From Trinickia caryophylli (GTDB lineage: Bacteria; Pseudomonadota; Gammaproteobacteria; Burkholderiales; Burkholderiaceae): 64,000 nucleotides of DNA. The stretch's first letter is position 1. Each line of letters begins with the position of its first letter. The notes beneath the pieces were generated by a model, which was not told where the DNA came from, did no database searches, and worked only from the letters and a program-made list of their open reading frames with translations. Location of the stretch: contig NZ_CP139970.1 in the NCBI RefSeq assembly GCF_034424545.1, positions 2,046,001 through 2,110,000 of the forward strand, written 5' to 3'. Position numbers and translations under genes: made by a program. This document shows positions 8,904-18,320 of the stretch, in pieces.

Positions 8904-9725
8904 TCAACCGGTCAGTTCGCCCGCAATCGAAAAGAGCTTGCGCAAATGATGGGCCACCCCTGCCTCGAAGTTATTGCCGATACGCGGAACGTGGGGCAAG
9001 CGGGCGATCAGATCGGGATTGGCATTGTTCATCATGAACGGATAGCCAGCTGCCTCCAGCAAGTCGATATCGTTCATGTTGTCGCCAAATGCCACGCATC
9101 GCGATGCGTCGGTGCCCAGCGCGGCAAGCACGGACTGCAATGCACGCCCCTTCGACACATTCGACGTCATGACCTCGAGGCAATCGGGCAGCGAATAAGT
9201 CACATAAAGCATGTTGCCGAACTCGCGCTCGAGGTTGACCTGGACCGAAGCAAGGTCATCCGGTGAGCCGATGTACAGAACCTTCGCAATTCCGTTGCCG
9301 TCGTGCGCGCGCATATCGGCGATTTCGTAGCGAAAACCCGAATCGCGGTGATAAGCGAGCAAATGCGGCGCGTCACGATCGATGAGCCAGGTGGCGTCGG
9401 CGAATAGATTGACGATGACGCGGCCGTGCGTGCCCGCGATCTCGGGCATGACGAGCCGCCGCACGGCGGCGGCCGGCAGGTCCTGCGCGTAGATGACCGT
9501 ATCGTCGGGCGCATGTACGCGCGCGCCGTTGGATGTGACGAGATACGGGCGAATGCCGAGCACCTCGCGAATGCCGGCGACATCGCAATAGTGCCGCCCG
9601 GTGGCGATGACGAAATGAACACCGTTTTCGGCAAGCCGGCGGACCGTGGCCACCGTGAACGGATCGACTCGATGGTCGCTGTTGAGCAGCGTGCCGTCGA
9701 GATCGGTGGCGATGACCTGATACAT
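8904..9725 (-). CDS. Cof-type HAD phosphatase
   Basis: This is a haloacid-dehalogenase-superfamily sugar-phosphate or nucleotide phosphatase of the Cof/YbiV/YidA subfamily. Motif I is DLDGTLL near residue 8, motif II lies in HFVIATGRHYCDVA, and motifs III/IV are K in VSKGRALQ and GDNMNDIDLLEAAG. The large type IIB cap is between motifs II and III. Length of 273 aa is typical. It starts 41 bases after the sugar kinase gene and is probably co-transcribed, which fits a role on phosphorylated amino sugars, but the substrate is not determined. Confidence 0.9.
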   Translation of the reverse strand: MYQVIATDLDGTLLNSDHRVDPFTVATVRRLAENGVHFVIATGRHYCDVAGIREVLGIRPYLVTSNGARVHAPDDTVIYAQDLPAAAVRRLVMPEIAGTHGRVIVNLFADATWLIDRDAPHLLAYHRDSGFRYEIADMRAHDGNGIAKVLYIGSPDDLASVQVNLEREFGNMLYVTYSLPDCLEVMTSNVSKGRALQSVLAALGTDASRCVAFGDNMNDIDLLEAAGYPFMMNNANPDLIARLPHVPRIGNNFEAGVAHHLRKLFSIAGELTG

Positions 9726-9766
9726 GATGTGCCGATGCTTAATACATTAAGAACGAGGGCGCCATT

Positions 9767-10693
9767 TTAGCGCCGTCCCTCGCCGGCCGCCGCCGCACGC
9801 TGCGCAAGCAGCAAGGCCCCATGCGCCGAATCGGTGCCCGGGGCGACGAGCCGGCTGCGGTGCGGCGGAGCGACGAAATCCGCGAGCACGGCGGCAAGCC
9901 CGCCGCACAGCGCCACGGGCAGGTGCCCCGCGGGATCCAGCGCATCCACGAGTTTGACGATGTCGGTGCCCACCTGGGCGAGCAAGGCGGCGGCCGCCGG
10001 ATGATCGCGATGCGCAAGTACGACGGGAGCGAGGCTCGCGTAGGCAGTCTGATTGGCGGCACACAGCCAGACGACGAGGCTTTCGCGGTCGGTGGCGCCC
10101 GCTTGGGCGAGCAGCGCGTCGGCAAATGCATCGCGCGGCGCACGGCCATCGAGCGCCTGCTGAGCATGCACGATCGCGCGCAAGCCTATCCACGCACCGC
10201 TCGCCTCGTCGCCGGACGGGAAACCGTAGCCGCCCGCGATACGACAGCGACCCTCGCCGTCGAGCGCCGCCGCGATGCTGCCCGTGCCGAGCGCGACGAC
10301 CACCCCGGCGGCGCCGCCATGGGCGCCGATGAGCGTGGTATAAGCATCGCTTTGGACGACAAGCGACGCGACGGGCGGGGCCTTGGCCATGAATGCCGCC
10401 AGCCAGTCACGGTTGTTGACGCCGGCGAGCCCGCACCCGAGGGCACAGCGCGGCCAGGCGAAGCTCAGGCCGGCCTTGGCGAAGGCCAGCGCGATCGTGG
10501 ATTCGATGGCCTGCCAGGCGCGCTCGACACCGAGCCCGAGCCCGGACGCGCCCCCTGCGGCCTGCGCAAGTTCGACGCCGCGCGAATCGGCAAGCACCAC
10601 GCGCGTGCCCGTGCCGCCGCCATCTACGCCCACGAAATAACGATCGTCGTGCAACTGGCGCGCGGCCTTGGTTGGGTCCTGCATATCCGTCAT
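9767..10693 (-). CDS. BadF/BadG-type ATPase, probable N-acetylglucosamine kinase
   Basis: This is an actin-fold (ASKHA) kinase of the BadF/BadG/BcrA family, the group that includes eukaryotic-type N-acetylglucosamine kinases. The phosphate-1 loop is FVGVDGGGTGTRVVLAD, phosphate-2 lies around VVVALGTGSIAAA and the adenosine loop is near LCGGLAAVLADF. The ATG at 10693 (308 aa) was chosen because the upstream 24 codons are Arg/Ser-rich and lack similarity. It sits upstream of the HAD phosphatase in the same direction. Amino-sugar specificity is an inference. Confidence 0.8.
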   Translation of the reverse strand: MTDMQDPTKAARQLHDDRYFVGVDGGGTGTRVVLADSRGVELAQAAGGASGLGLGVERAWQAIESTIALAFAKAGLSFAWPRCALGCGLAGVNNRDWLAAFMAKAPPVASLVVQSDAYTTLIGAHGGAAGVVVALGTGSIAAALDGEGRCRIAGGYGFPSGDEASGAWIGLRAIVHAQQALDGRAPRDAFADALLAQAGATDRESLVVWLCAANQTAYASLAPVVLAHRDHPAAAALLAQVGTDIVKLVDALDPAGHLPVALCGGLAAVLADFVAPPHRSRLVAPGTDSAHGALLLAQRAAAAGEGRR

Positions 10694-10900
10694 GGCGTTC
10701 GAGCGCCTTCCTGAATGGTTCGACCGAGAGCGTATCCGCTTCGCGGCTCGCCGCCAATCGGACAAATGGATAATTGGACAATCGATCGCTCAATCGGCTA
10801 TTCGGCCGAGTTACCTCGCCGGGCCGATCCGCTATCCTTCTCGGTCTGGCGAGGCGGCTCGCCGTAACGATCGCAACATATGGATGAAACGGGGCACCCG

Positions 10901-11497
10901 ATGACCGAGCGCTGCAACTGGGTAAGGACGCCGGCCGACGCGCACTACCATGACACCGAATGGGGCGTGCCGTCGCGCGACGAGCGTCACCTTTTCGAAA
11001 TGCTGATATTGGAAGGCGCGCAGGCAGGGCTCTCGTGGTCGACGATCCTCAACAAGCGCGAGGGCTATCGGCGCGCGTTCTGCGATTTCGATGCGCAAGC
11101 CGTCGCGAACTTCACGCCGGCCCACGTCGAGGCGCTGATGAGCGATGCCGGCATCGTGCGCAACCGCGCGAAAATCGAATCGGCGATCGCGAATGCCCGC
11201 GCGGTGCTGCGCATCCGCGAGGAGCACGGCTCGCTTGCAAAGTTCGTCTGGTCGTTCGTCGACAACGAGCCTGTTCAGAACGATTGGGCCACGTACAAGG
11301 AGCACGCGCCCGCGTCCACGCCCGCCTCGGACGCCCTGAGCAAGGCGCTCAAGGGCTATGGCTGCAAGTTCGTCGGCTCGACGATCTGCTATGCGTTCAT
11401 GCAGGCGGTCGGAATGGTCAACGATCATCAGTCGGGCTGCGCCTGGCGCCAGCGCTGCGCGGCATTGGCCAAACCACGCGGGCGCAGGAAGCATTAG
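10901..11497 (+). CDS. tag: DNA-3-methyladenine glycosylase I
   Basis: Tag removes 3-methyladenine from alkylated DNA as the first step of base excision repair. The protein shows the family N-terminus TERCNWVRTPADAHYHDTEW with zinc ligands Cys5 and His17, the helix LFEMLILEGAQAGLSW, and the C-terminal zinc ligands in NDHQSGC. A start 21 bases upstream is possible, but the downstream ATG places the cysteine where the family has it. It has 198 aa and overlaps no neighbour. Confidence 0.93.
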   Translation: MTERCNWVRTPADAHYHDTEWGVPSRDERHLFEMLILEGAQAGLSWSTILNKREGYRRAFCDFDAQAVANFTPAHVEALMSDAGIVRNRAKIESAIANARAVLRIREEHGSLAKFVWSFVDNEPVQNDWATYKEHAPASTPASDALSKALKGYGCKFVGSTICYAFMQAVGMVNDHQSGCAWRQRCAALAKPRGRRKH

Positions 11498-11650
11498 AAT
11501 CGCGGCGCATCATCGCAGGCGCGGGCACGCGCCTGGCGAGCGGCATTTCCTCGGGACTATCCCGAATCGGCTGCAGGCGAGCGCGCCGCGCGCCGTTATC
11601 CCGTTCATGACAGACCAAAAAGCGCCTGAAAGCGAGGCGCCACAACGACG

Positions 11651-12091
11651 ATGAAGAACCCCGATTTCCTGAGTCATCAGGATCTTTTCGACCACGCGGT
11701 CGAGCATCTTTTCGGCCAAGGTCGGGCGGCGCTGCTGCCGGGCGGCGGCGGCGCCTATCGCGGCCATCGCGGCGGGTGCCCCATCGGCAGCCTCATCCAG
11801 GCGCGCGATTACACGACGGCCATGGAAGGCGTGCCCGTGCGCTATATCGGCCAGGCGCTCAATACGGTGCCCGCCTATATGGATGCCGGCGTTGAGGCGC
11901 TGAAGAAAGCCCTGCTCCGGTCACACGTGAACATCTTCGATCCCGCAACGATCGAGCTATTGAGCTGCCTGCAAAATGTGCATGACGCGTTTGGCGTCTG
12001 GGAATGGCGTGAACGGCTGCAGTCGATCGCGCGTCAATTCGGCTTATCGGCCGCCGCGCTCGAAAGCGTAGCCGCGGCGGGAGCGGCGTGA
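11651..12091 (+). CDS. conserved hypothetical protein
   Basis: I do not recognise a characterised family. The 146-aa protein is soluble, with a glycine/histidine-rich loop (LPGGGGAYRGHRGGC), a central segment containing RYIGQALNTVPAYMD and an amphipathic C-terminal half ending in an Ala-rich tail. It lies 153 bases after tag in the same direction and converges on rpsU. The codon bias is like its neighbours, so the gene is probably real. Confidence 0.7.
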   Translation: MKNPDFLSHQDLFDHAVEHLFGQGRAALLPGGGGAYRGHRGGCPIGSLIQARDYTTAMEGVPVRYIGQALNTVPAYMDAGVEALKKALLRSHVNIFDPATIELLSCLQNVHDAFGVWEWRERLQSIARQFGLSAAALESVAAAGAA

Positions 12092-12110
12092 GCAAAACGC
12101 CATAAGCAAA

Positions 12111-12144
12111 ACGGCGGTGCGCTCCTCGTGGAGCACACCGCCGT
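12111..12144 (-). terminator. rpsU terminator
   Basis: ACGGCGGTG (12111-12119) pairs with CACCGCCGT (12136-12144), and GCTCC with GGAGC inside it, leaving a TCGT loop and one mismatch. On the minus strand the stem is followed by TTTT, so it terminates rpsU. The plus-strand side lacks a T run but may still limit read-through from the hypothetical gene. Confidence 0.8.
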
Positions 12145-12196
12145 CATTCGATGCGGCTCTTCGCGCCGCACGCCATCCCGTTCGCTCGATCGGCGA

Positions 12197-12409
12197 TCAG
12201 TGGAGCTTTTTCGGCAGCATCTGGCTGCGCAGGCGCTTGTGCAGGCGCTTGACCGCCGCAGCCTTCTTGCGCTTGCGGACAGCGGTGGGCTTTTCGTAGG
12301 TCTGGCGCTCACGCAGTTCGGCGATGAGGCCGTTCTTTTCGATCGCGCGGCGGAAGCGGCGGATCGCCACTTCGAACGGCTCGTTTTCTTTCAGAACAAT
12401 CGTCGTCAT
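12197..12409 (-). CDS. rpsU: 30S ribosomal protein bS21
   Basis: bS21 is a small basic protein of the 30S subunit needed for translation initiation. The 70-aa sequence opens [19 protein letters not shown] and has the Lys/Arg-rich C-terminal half [18 protein letters not shown]. Burkholderia genomes usually have more than one rpsU paralogue, and one near fliC is common in the group. It is monocistronic with its own terminator. Confidence 0.97.
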   Translation of the reverse strand: MTTIVLKENEPFEVAIRRFRRAIEKNGLIAELRERQTYEKPTAVRKRKKAAAVKRLHKRLRSQMLPKKLH

Positions 12410-13154
12410 GTAATTTCCAAGGTTACGGTCAATTGCGTGGCGGCAGCGCGCACGCGCGGTCTCTGAGTGAGCACCATCGTGCTCAGCGGACCAGGTTCAG
12501 GCCGAATCGCGAGACCACTGCGGACTGCGGGGCCGGAAAAAGAGCGCGAGGCTCATTACACACGCCGACCGGCAAGACTTGCCGGCATCGCGCCCGAACG
12601 CCGGGCGACGATGCGATGCCGATGCTTCTTGCGCCATAAACCGCCAGCGCCATGCCATTCAACCCGGCCAGGCACTCTCGGAAACGGCGCGATCCTCCAA
12701 AGAGACCGGCAGCTATCCCAATTCGATCCGCGATCATAGCAGGTAAACGGACCTGCGGCTAGTCGTCGAACATCTTCCGTCGTGCCCGCGGTCAACCGCT
12801 CGCGGCGCTTCGCCGCGCCCCCTCCCCGATAGTGGCCGCCGCCCGCCCCGGGCCGCCGTGTGGCGACAGCACGGGGGCATGTCGGGGCGCCGCGCGCTCG
12901 GCCCCGCGGCGTCCGTGCACCGAAAATGACCTCTCGAAAGCCCCTATGCGCAAACGTTGCACCACCGGCAAACCCCTGTCGCACAAGGGCCCGCTCTTCA
13001 GCCGGAAAGATCCGTCTGCGAATTTGGCTATCCTTCCCTAAAGTTTCTTCCTCCCCTCGCCGACAACCAGGACAGGCGGGCAGCGCCATTCGCGAAAGCG
13101 CGACGCCGAACCCCGTACGGCCTTGTTCCTGGACGTTTTCCATAGAGGAAAGAA
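12410..13154. other. rpsU-fliC divergent intergenic region
   Basis: This 745-bp stretch carries no gene I can support; the open frames in it are GC-driven. It contains the fliC sigma-28 promoter (13039-13066). On the rpsU side there is a TATGAT box (complement of 12733-12738) directly beside a perfect inverted repeat GCAGGT-N6-ACCTGC (12739-12756), which could be a promoter with an operator, although no -35 box is obvious and rpsU starts 324 bases away. Confidence 0.5.
13039..13066 (+). promoter_or_regulatory. FliA (sigma-28) promoter of fliC
   Basis: TAAAGTTT (13039-13046) and GCCGACAA (13059-13066) match the sigma-28 -35 and -10 boxes. The TAAA to GCCG spacing is 16 rather than the ideal 15. 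It lies 88 bases before the fliC ATG, a normal leader length. Confidence 0.88.
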
Positions 13155-13973
13155 ATGCTTAACATCAACACCAACATTCTGTCGCTCACGACGCAAACGA
13201 ACCTGTCGGGTTCCCAAAACGCGCTGAGCCAGGCTATCAACCGCCTTTCGTCGGGCAAGCGCGTGAACACCGCTGCTGACGACGCCGCCGGTCTCGCCAT
13301 CGCCACGACGCAAACGGCGTCGATCAACGCCCTGAACCAAGGCGTGATGAACGCGAACAACGGCATCTCGATGGTGCAAACGGCTTCGGGCGCGATCTCG
13401 TCCGTCGTCGACAACCTGCAGCGTATCCGCCAGCTGGCAGTGGAATCGGGCGACGGCTCGCTCGGCACGGCTGCTCAAGCGAACCTGCAAACGGAAGTTT
13501 CGACGCGTCTGACGGAAATCAACCGCGTCGAATCGCAAACGACGTTCAACGGCCAGTCCGTGCTCGGCGGCCTCGGCAGCGTGAACTTCCAGATCGGCGC
13601 GAGCGCCAACCAGACGATCACGGCCAACTTCGGCACGACCGCCTGGACGGCCGGCGGCCTGGGCGTGAGCGGTGTCGACATCTCGTCGACGACCGGCGCG
13701 CAAAACGCGATCACGGCGATCGACGCAGCGCTTGCGCAAGTGAACAACTTCCAAGCAACGCTCGGTGCAACGCAGAACACGTTCCAAGCTGCGATCACCA
13801 ACACGCAGACCCAGTCGACGAACCTGTCGGCTGCCAAGTCGCAGATCGTCGACGCCGACTTCGCGCAAGAAACGGCGAACCTGTCGAAGGCTCAAGTGCT
13901 GCAGCAAGCGGGTATCTCGGTGCTGTCGCAAGCGAACTCGCTGCCGCAGCAAGTGCTGAAGCTCCTCCAGTAA
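13155..13973 (+). CDS. fliC: flagellin
   Basis: This is the filament subunit. The D0/D1 termini are intact: MLNINTNILSLTTQTNLSGS at the start and the closing block with QVLQQAGISVLSQANSLPQQ. Between them is a very short variable region, so the protein has only 272 aa, as in several Burkholderia and Paraburkholderia. The centre is Ser/Thr-rich, which offers O-glycosylation sites. AGGAAAG precedes the ATG. The nearby glycosyltransferase block probably modifies it. Confidence 0.97.
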   Translation: MLNINTNILSLTTQTNLSGSQNALSQAINRLSSGKRVNTAADDAAGLAIATTQTASINALNQGVMNANNGISMVQTASGAISSVVDNLQRIRQLAVESGDGSLGTAAQANLQTEVSTRLTEINRVESQTTFNGQSVLGGLGSVNFQIGASANQTITANFGTTAWTAGGLGVSGVDISSTTGAQNAITAIDAALAQVNNFQATLGATQNTFQAAITNTQTQSTNLSAAKSQIVDADFAQETANLSKAQVLQQAGISVLSQANSLPQQVLKLLQ

Positions 13974-13994
13974 GAGTAAGCTTCTCCCTCGCAT

Positions 13995-14025
13995 GACGGG
14001 CAGCAGTCGGGCCCGTCGTGCTGCC
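13995..14025 (+). terminator. hairpin after fliC
   Basis: Two competing stems are visible: GACGGGC with GCCCGTC (13995-14017) and GGCAGCA with TGCTGCC (13999-14025). No T run follows, so this is a possible Rho-independent-like pause or 3' stabiliser rather than a classical terminator. Confidence 0.4.
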
Positions 14026-14223
14026 GCCAAGCTTCGCGTAAGATTGCTCACTCCCTGCGACGCAAGCGGCAAGAATCACGAAGCAGCAAAAGACAAGAAG
14101 CAAGAAGCACGTTTGCCATACGCGCGGGAGGTCAGCCTCCCGTTGCGCATTGTTGATCGACCTTCATACAATCAGCGGCCAAGTGCCCGACGTGATGTCG
14201 CGCGGTAATACACGGAGCCAGGA

Positions 14224-15642
14224 ATGACCACAGCATCCTCGACGACCACTTCGACCAACAGCATGCTTCAGCAGGCTGCTCAGTCCATTTTGAGCGGAGC
14301 GACCGGCTCCTCACTGGACGTCAACGGGCTCGTATCCGCACTCGTGGCCGCCAAAACCGCCGGCCAGTCAGCTACGATCACCGCGGCGCAAAACAGCGAC
14401 AAGACGGAGCTCTCGGCCATCGGCACGATGAAGTCCGCACTCGCGAACCTGAAATCGGCGCTCTCCGGCCTCTCGGACGGCAGCGCCTTTACGTCTCTTT
14501 CCGCCAGCCTGAGCGGCAGCGGCGTCACCGCCACGACCACGACCGGGGCCGTAGCCGGCACCTACTCGATCAACGTTCAGCAAGTCGCCACGGCCAACCA
14601 GATCTCGTCGCAGGCTTATGCGAGCGGCGCAACGCTGGGTACGGGCACCGTTACGATCGGCCTGGGCTCGAGCTCGATGTCGGTCACGCTCGATTCGACC
14701 AACAACACGCTCTCCGGGCTCGCCGCGGCCATCAACAACTCCACGAGTAACCCAGGGGTTTCGGCGGCCGTCGTCACGGCGGCGGACGGTCAGCACCTCG
14801 TGCTCACGTCGAAGACGACCGGCGCGTCCAATACGGTGACGATCAGCGGCGGCAGCGGCGTGGACGCCGGCCTGCAAACGTCGAGCTTCACGCAGGTTAC
14901 GGCGGCACAGGACGCGAAGGTATCCATCAGCGGCAACACCGTTACGAGCGCGAGCAACACCATTACCGGTGCCCTGACGGGCGTGACGCTCACGGTGACC
15001 TCGGCGGCGGTCGGCACCACGCAATCGCTCTCGCTCGCGACGAACACGGACTCGATCACGAAGGATATTCAAAGCTTCGTGTCAGCCTACAACACATGGA
15101 TCTCGGCGAAAAACTCGGTCTCCTCCTATAACACGACCACCTCGGTTGCCGGCGCGCTGCTCGGCGACTCGATGCTCAACACGGCCGTCAACGGCATCGC
15201 CTCGATCATCAGCGGCAGCGTGAGCACCAACGGCTCGTCGTTCAACCTCGCGCAGATCGGCGTCGACCTGCAACACGACGGCACGCTCTCGCTCGATACG
15301 AGCAAGCTTTCGTCGGCGCTCGCGTCCTCGCCGTCGACGGTCTCGTCGCTGTTCAACTCGACCAACGGCATCGGTCAGCAGCTCGACAGCTTCATCAACA
15401 ACTACACGGCATCGAGCGTCGGCCAGATCGATCAGCGCACGGCCACGATCAACGCGGACATCGCCCACCTCACCGATCAGAGTACGTCGCTGACCGATTA
15501 CCAGAACGTGCTCACGGCGCAATACAACGCGCAGTTCACCGCGTTGAACAACCTGATGACGCAGATGGAGAACAGCAAGAACTATCTGAATCAGCTGTTC
15601 GGCGGAAACGGCTCGGCCGGTACACTCAACAAGACGGCTTGA
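14224..15642 (+). CDS. fliD: flagellar filament cap protein FliD
   Basis: FliD forms the pentameric cap under which flagellin polymerises. The 472-aa protein has the N-terminal FliD domain (GSSLDVNGLVSALVAAKTAG), a Ser/Thr/Gly-rich middle with beta-repeat character and a C-terminal coiled-coil FliD domain (SLTDYQNVLTAQYNAQFTAL). An AGG six bases before the ATG supports the start. It follows fliC by 250 bases, so it probably has its own promoter, which I could not pin down. Confidence 0.95.
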   Translation: MTTASSTTTSTNSMLQQAAQSILSGATGSSLDVNGLVSALVAAKTAGQSATITAAQNSDKTELSAIGTMKSALANLKSALSGLSDGSAFTSLSASLSGSGVTATTTTGAVAGTYSINVQQVATANQISSQAYASGATLGTGTVTIGLGSSSMSVTLDSTNNTLSGLAAAINNSTSNPGVSAAVVTAADGQHLVLTSKTTGASNTVTISGGSGVDAGLQTSSFTQVTAAQDAKVSISGNTVTSASNTITGALTGVTLTVTSAAVGTTQSLSLATNTDSITKDIQSFVSAYNTWISAKNSVSSYNTTTSVAGALLGDSMLNTAVNGIASIISGSVSTNGSSFNLAQIGVDLQHDGTLSLDTSKLSSALASSPSTVSSLFNSTNGIGQQLDSFINNYTASSVGQIDQRTATINADIAHLTDQSTSLTDYQNVLTAQYNAQFTALNNLMTQMENSKNYLNQLFGGNGSAGTLNKTA

Positions 15643-15715
15643 TCCGACGAGGCGCGCCGGCCCCACGCACTGAACCCGCGAACGCCGCGCGCCCATGCAA
15701 GCCCAGGGATTTTCC

Positions 15716-16018
15716 ATGACGCTAGAACAACCGCTCGCCCGCGCCTACGAACTGACACGCTCGATCGCTGCCGCGGCCAGCGAGGACAACTGGCTCGGCG
15801 CCGCCGAGCTCGTCGAGCAGCGCTCGCCGCTTCTCATGTCGCTCAAGGCCGAGCAGACCGAGGAGGCACTCGCCGCCATCCGCGAGATTCAGAAGCTCGA
15901 CGACGCGATCATGCAGCGCGCCACCGGCGCGCGCGAGATGGTTGCGAGCAAGTTCCAGGAAGCGCAGCGTCGCGTCGCAGCGGCGGGCTTCTATCAGAAG
16001 ACAGGGCAGTTGCGCTGA
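15716..16018 (+). CDS. fliT: flagellar export chaperone FliT
   Basis: This is a FliT-type chaperone, which holds FliD before export and in enterics also binds FlhDC. The protein is 100 aa, all alpha-helical, with family-like segments TRSIAAAASEDNWLGAAELV and RSPLLMSLKAEQ. The ATG at 15716 has AGGGA seven bases upstream; an ATG seven codons earlier lacks one. It sits 73 bases after fliD. The fliS gene usually found between fliD and fliT is absent here. Confidence 0.85.
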   Translation: MTLEQPLARAYELTRSIAAAASEDNWLGAAELVEQRSPLLMSLKAEQTEEALAAIREIQKLDDAIMQRATGAREMVASKFQEAQRRVAAAGFYQKTGQLR

Positions 16019-16083
16019 GCGCCGCCCCGGCCGAACCGCCTCGTTCCGAGGAAGGTTCCGCGGAAATACGATACGAATAACAA

Positions 16084-16103
16084 GCGCATCGGTAACGATG
16101 CGC
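16084..16103 (+). other. GNRA-type hairpin downstream of fliT
   Basis: GCGCATCG and CGATGCGC form an 8-bp perfect stem closed by a GTAA tetraloop (GNRA class). It lies just ahead of the terminator at 16116, so the fliT transcript ends with two hairpins in tandem. Confidence 0.5.
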
Positions 16104-16115
16104 GCAGGCCCCTCC

Positions 16116-16140
16116 AAGCCGCGGAAACGCGGCTTTTTCT
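16116..16140 (+). terminator. intrinsic terminator of the fliD-fliT transcript
   Basis: AAGCCGCG (16116-16123) and CGCGGCTT (16128-16135) flank a GAAA loop and are followed by a T-rich run. It closes the filament genes before the convergent glycosyltransferase block. Confidence 0.9.
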
Positions 16141-16226
16141 TTTGCTTCTCGATTTCCGCGCTGTTTGCTTTCGCGGTTTGGCCCCTGCCCGCGGCAACGC
16201 GGCGAGGGCCGAATGGCCGGCGCGGA

Positions 16227-18320
16227 TCAGGCGCGGGGGACGCAACTCATGCCGACGAAGGTGACGGGCGCCCCGGCTGCCTCGAACGGCGAAGGCACGG
16301 CGGCGGCGCGCGGCGGGCGATGCGCCTGCCACATTGCCGCGAACGCGGCTTCGAGCGTACGTGCGAAATCGTCCGCATCGCACAGCGGCGAAGCGGGCAC
16401 GCGCTCGCGCAACGCGGCGCGGGCAGCCTTGGTCGCCGCTCCTCGCCGCGCGCAGGCAACGGCCTTGGCCACGTAATCGTCGTTATCGGCCGCGATCCAT
16501 TCGTCGAGTCCAATGCTTCCGATCACGCTCTCGCACAGATGGCCGAGAAAGCGATCGCCGCGCCGGCACAGAACCGGCACGCCCATCCAAAGACTCTCGG
16601 CGGTGGTCGTGCCACCCGGGTAGGGAAAGGTGCTCAGCGTCAGGTCCACGCGGTTGTACGCCGCCAGATATTCGGCCCGCGGCGAGCTGCCCTCGAGGAT
16701 CAACCGCCCGGCTTCGATGCCGTGTGCCGCAAAACGCGCGAGCGTGCGCGCGCGTTGAGCGGCATCGCCAAGCTGCTGCGCTTTCAAAAAGAGCCGCGCG
16801 CCCGGCGCACCCGACAGAATGCGCGACCATACGGCCACGACATCGTCGTTCATCTTCACGAGATCGCCGAAGCTGCCGAACGTCGGCACCTCGTCGGCCT
16901 CACCAGCCTCACCGGCCTCGCCGGCCGTGCCCTTCGCCCGTCCGCCCGCGTCGAAGCCGACGCACGGCTCCGGCGGCGTAAAGCAGAGATAGCCGCGCGG
17001 CAACCGCCATGGCCGCTCGACGAAGTGATGCGATTGCGCGGCCGGCAGCACCCGTTCGTCGCCGAGCACATAGTCCATCTCGGCGAGCCCCGTCGATGCG
17101 AAATAGCCGAGCCAGCTTGCCTGCACCGGTGCCGGCTTGCGCGCGAAGACCGTCAGGCGATTGCCGTCGGTGTGTCCGGCGAGGTCGACCAGAATATGAA
17201 TGCCATCTTCGCGAATGAGCGCGGCCGCCCGATCGTCGTCGAGTTCCGCAATGCTGCGCCACGCGGCGAAGCGCGGCTTGAGCCGTTGCGTCAGCGCATC
17301 TTCGAACGAGCGCGTCGCGTACGCGTACAGCGTCACGCGCGTCGGGTCGAGGCGCGCAACCACGCTTTCGAGAAAAAAGCCGACCGGGTGCGTACGCAGA
17401 TCGCCCGATACGAAGCCGATGCGCAGCGGGGCGCCCGGCGCCTCGTCGACCCGCCAGTCCGTGTACCGCCGCACACCTTGCGACGCCATGCGGCCAAAGG
17501 CGCGAGCCTCGTCGAGATACCGCTCCGGGGTCACGTCTTTCGCGAAGCTGAGCGTGAAAAGCAGGTTGCTCCACGCATCGAGCCACGACGGACGCAATGC
17601 GAGTGCTTCCCGGAAGCAGGCGACGGCCGCGTCGTACTGCCCCGTCTCCCTGCGTACGATACCGAGATTCAACGGCACCTGCGGGTCGTGCGGCAGCAGC
17701 CGGCGCGCCGTGAGATAGCATTCGGCAGCCTCGTCGAGCTTGCGCCGCATCTTGAGCGCGTTGCCGAGGTTGTTGTGCGCTTCGCCCATCCCGGGGCTCA
17801 GCGCAATCGCGCGGCGGCAGTGCTGCTCCGCGAGATCGAACTCGCCGAATTCGCGCAGTACGTTGCCCAGATTGCTGTGCGCCTCCGCGAAATCGGGGTT
17901 CAGCGCAAGCGCCTCCCGAAAACGCACGGCCGCGGCTGCGGGCAGGCGCATCTGCTGCAACGTGCTGCCGAAATTGTTGTAGGCCCGGAAGTTCGACGGA
18001 TCGAGCGCGATCGCCTGCTCGTGGCTCTGTGCCGCCGCCGTGAGCTTGCCCCACGCGCGCAACGCCGAGCCGAGGTTGTCGAAGTAGGTCGATTGCGGAC
18101 AGATCTCGATTGCCCGCCCGATCAGATCGAGCGCGTCGGCGTAGCGCTGCTGCTGCATCGCGATCACGCCCAGCAGGTGCAACGCATCGGCATGCCGCGG
18201 CTGGTGGCCAAGCGCGCGCTCGTACGCCGCGCGCGCCGCCTCGAGCCGTCCCGCGCGATGCTCCACGAGCCCCGCCTCGACCAGCTCGGACGCACGCCGG
18301 GTGTCGGCCGCCGCGCTCAT
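16227..18320 (-). CDS. TPR-repeat GT41 (O-GlcNAc-transferase-like) glycosyltransferase A
   Basis: The N-terminal 250 residues are tetratricopeptide repeats (ADALHLLGVIAMQQQRYADA, GEAHNNLGNALKMRRKLDEA). The C-terminal 400 are a GT41/SPINDLY catalytic domain with blocks RIGFVSGDLRTHPVGFFLES, DLAGHTDGNRL, VQASWLGYFASTGLAEMDY and PYPGGTTTAESLWMGVPVL. Such enzymes add N-acetylglucosamine or a related sugar to Ser/Thr of cytoplasmic proteins. The ATG at 18320 overlaps the TGA of the preceding gene as ATGA; the open frame continues far upstream inside that gene but is not coding. Product 697 aa. It is the last of five genes converging on fliT. Confidence 0.92.
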   Translation of the reverse strand: MSAAADTRRASELVEAGLVEHRAGRLEAARAAYERALGHQPRHADALHLLGVIAMQQQRYADALDLIGRAIEICPQSTYFDNLGSALRAWGKLTAAAQSHEQAIALDPSNFRAYNNFGSTLQQMRLPAAAAVRFREALALNPDFAEAHSNLGNVLREFGEFDLAEQHCRRAIALSPGMGEAHNNLGNALKMRRKLDEAAECYLTARRLLPHDPQVPLNLGIVRRETGQYDAAVACFREALALRPSWLDAWSNLLFTLSFAKDVTPERYLDEARAFGRMASQGVRRYTDWRVDEAPGAPLRIGFVSGDLRTHPVGFFLESVVARLDPTRVTLYAYATRSFEDALTQRLKPRFAAWRSIAELDDDRAAALIREDGIHILVDLAGHTDGNRLTVFARKPAPVQASWLGYFASTGLAEMDYVLGDERVLPAAQSHHFVERPWRLPRGYLCFTPPEPCVGFDAGGRAKGTAGEAGEAGEADEVPTFGSFGDLVKMNDDVVAVWSRILSGAPGARLFLKAQQLGDAAQRARTLARFAAHGIEAGRLILEGSSPRAEYLAAYNRVDLTLSTFPYPGGTTTAESLWMGVPVLCRRGDRFLGHLCESVIGSIGLDEWIAADNDDYVAKAVACARRGAATKAARAALRERVPASPLCDADDFARTLEAAFAAMWQAHRPPRAAAVPSPFEAAGAPVTFVGMSCVPRA

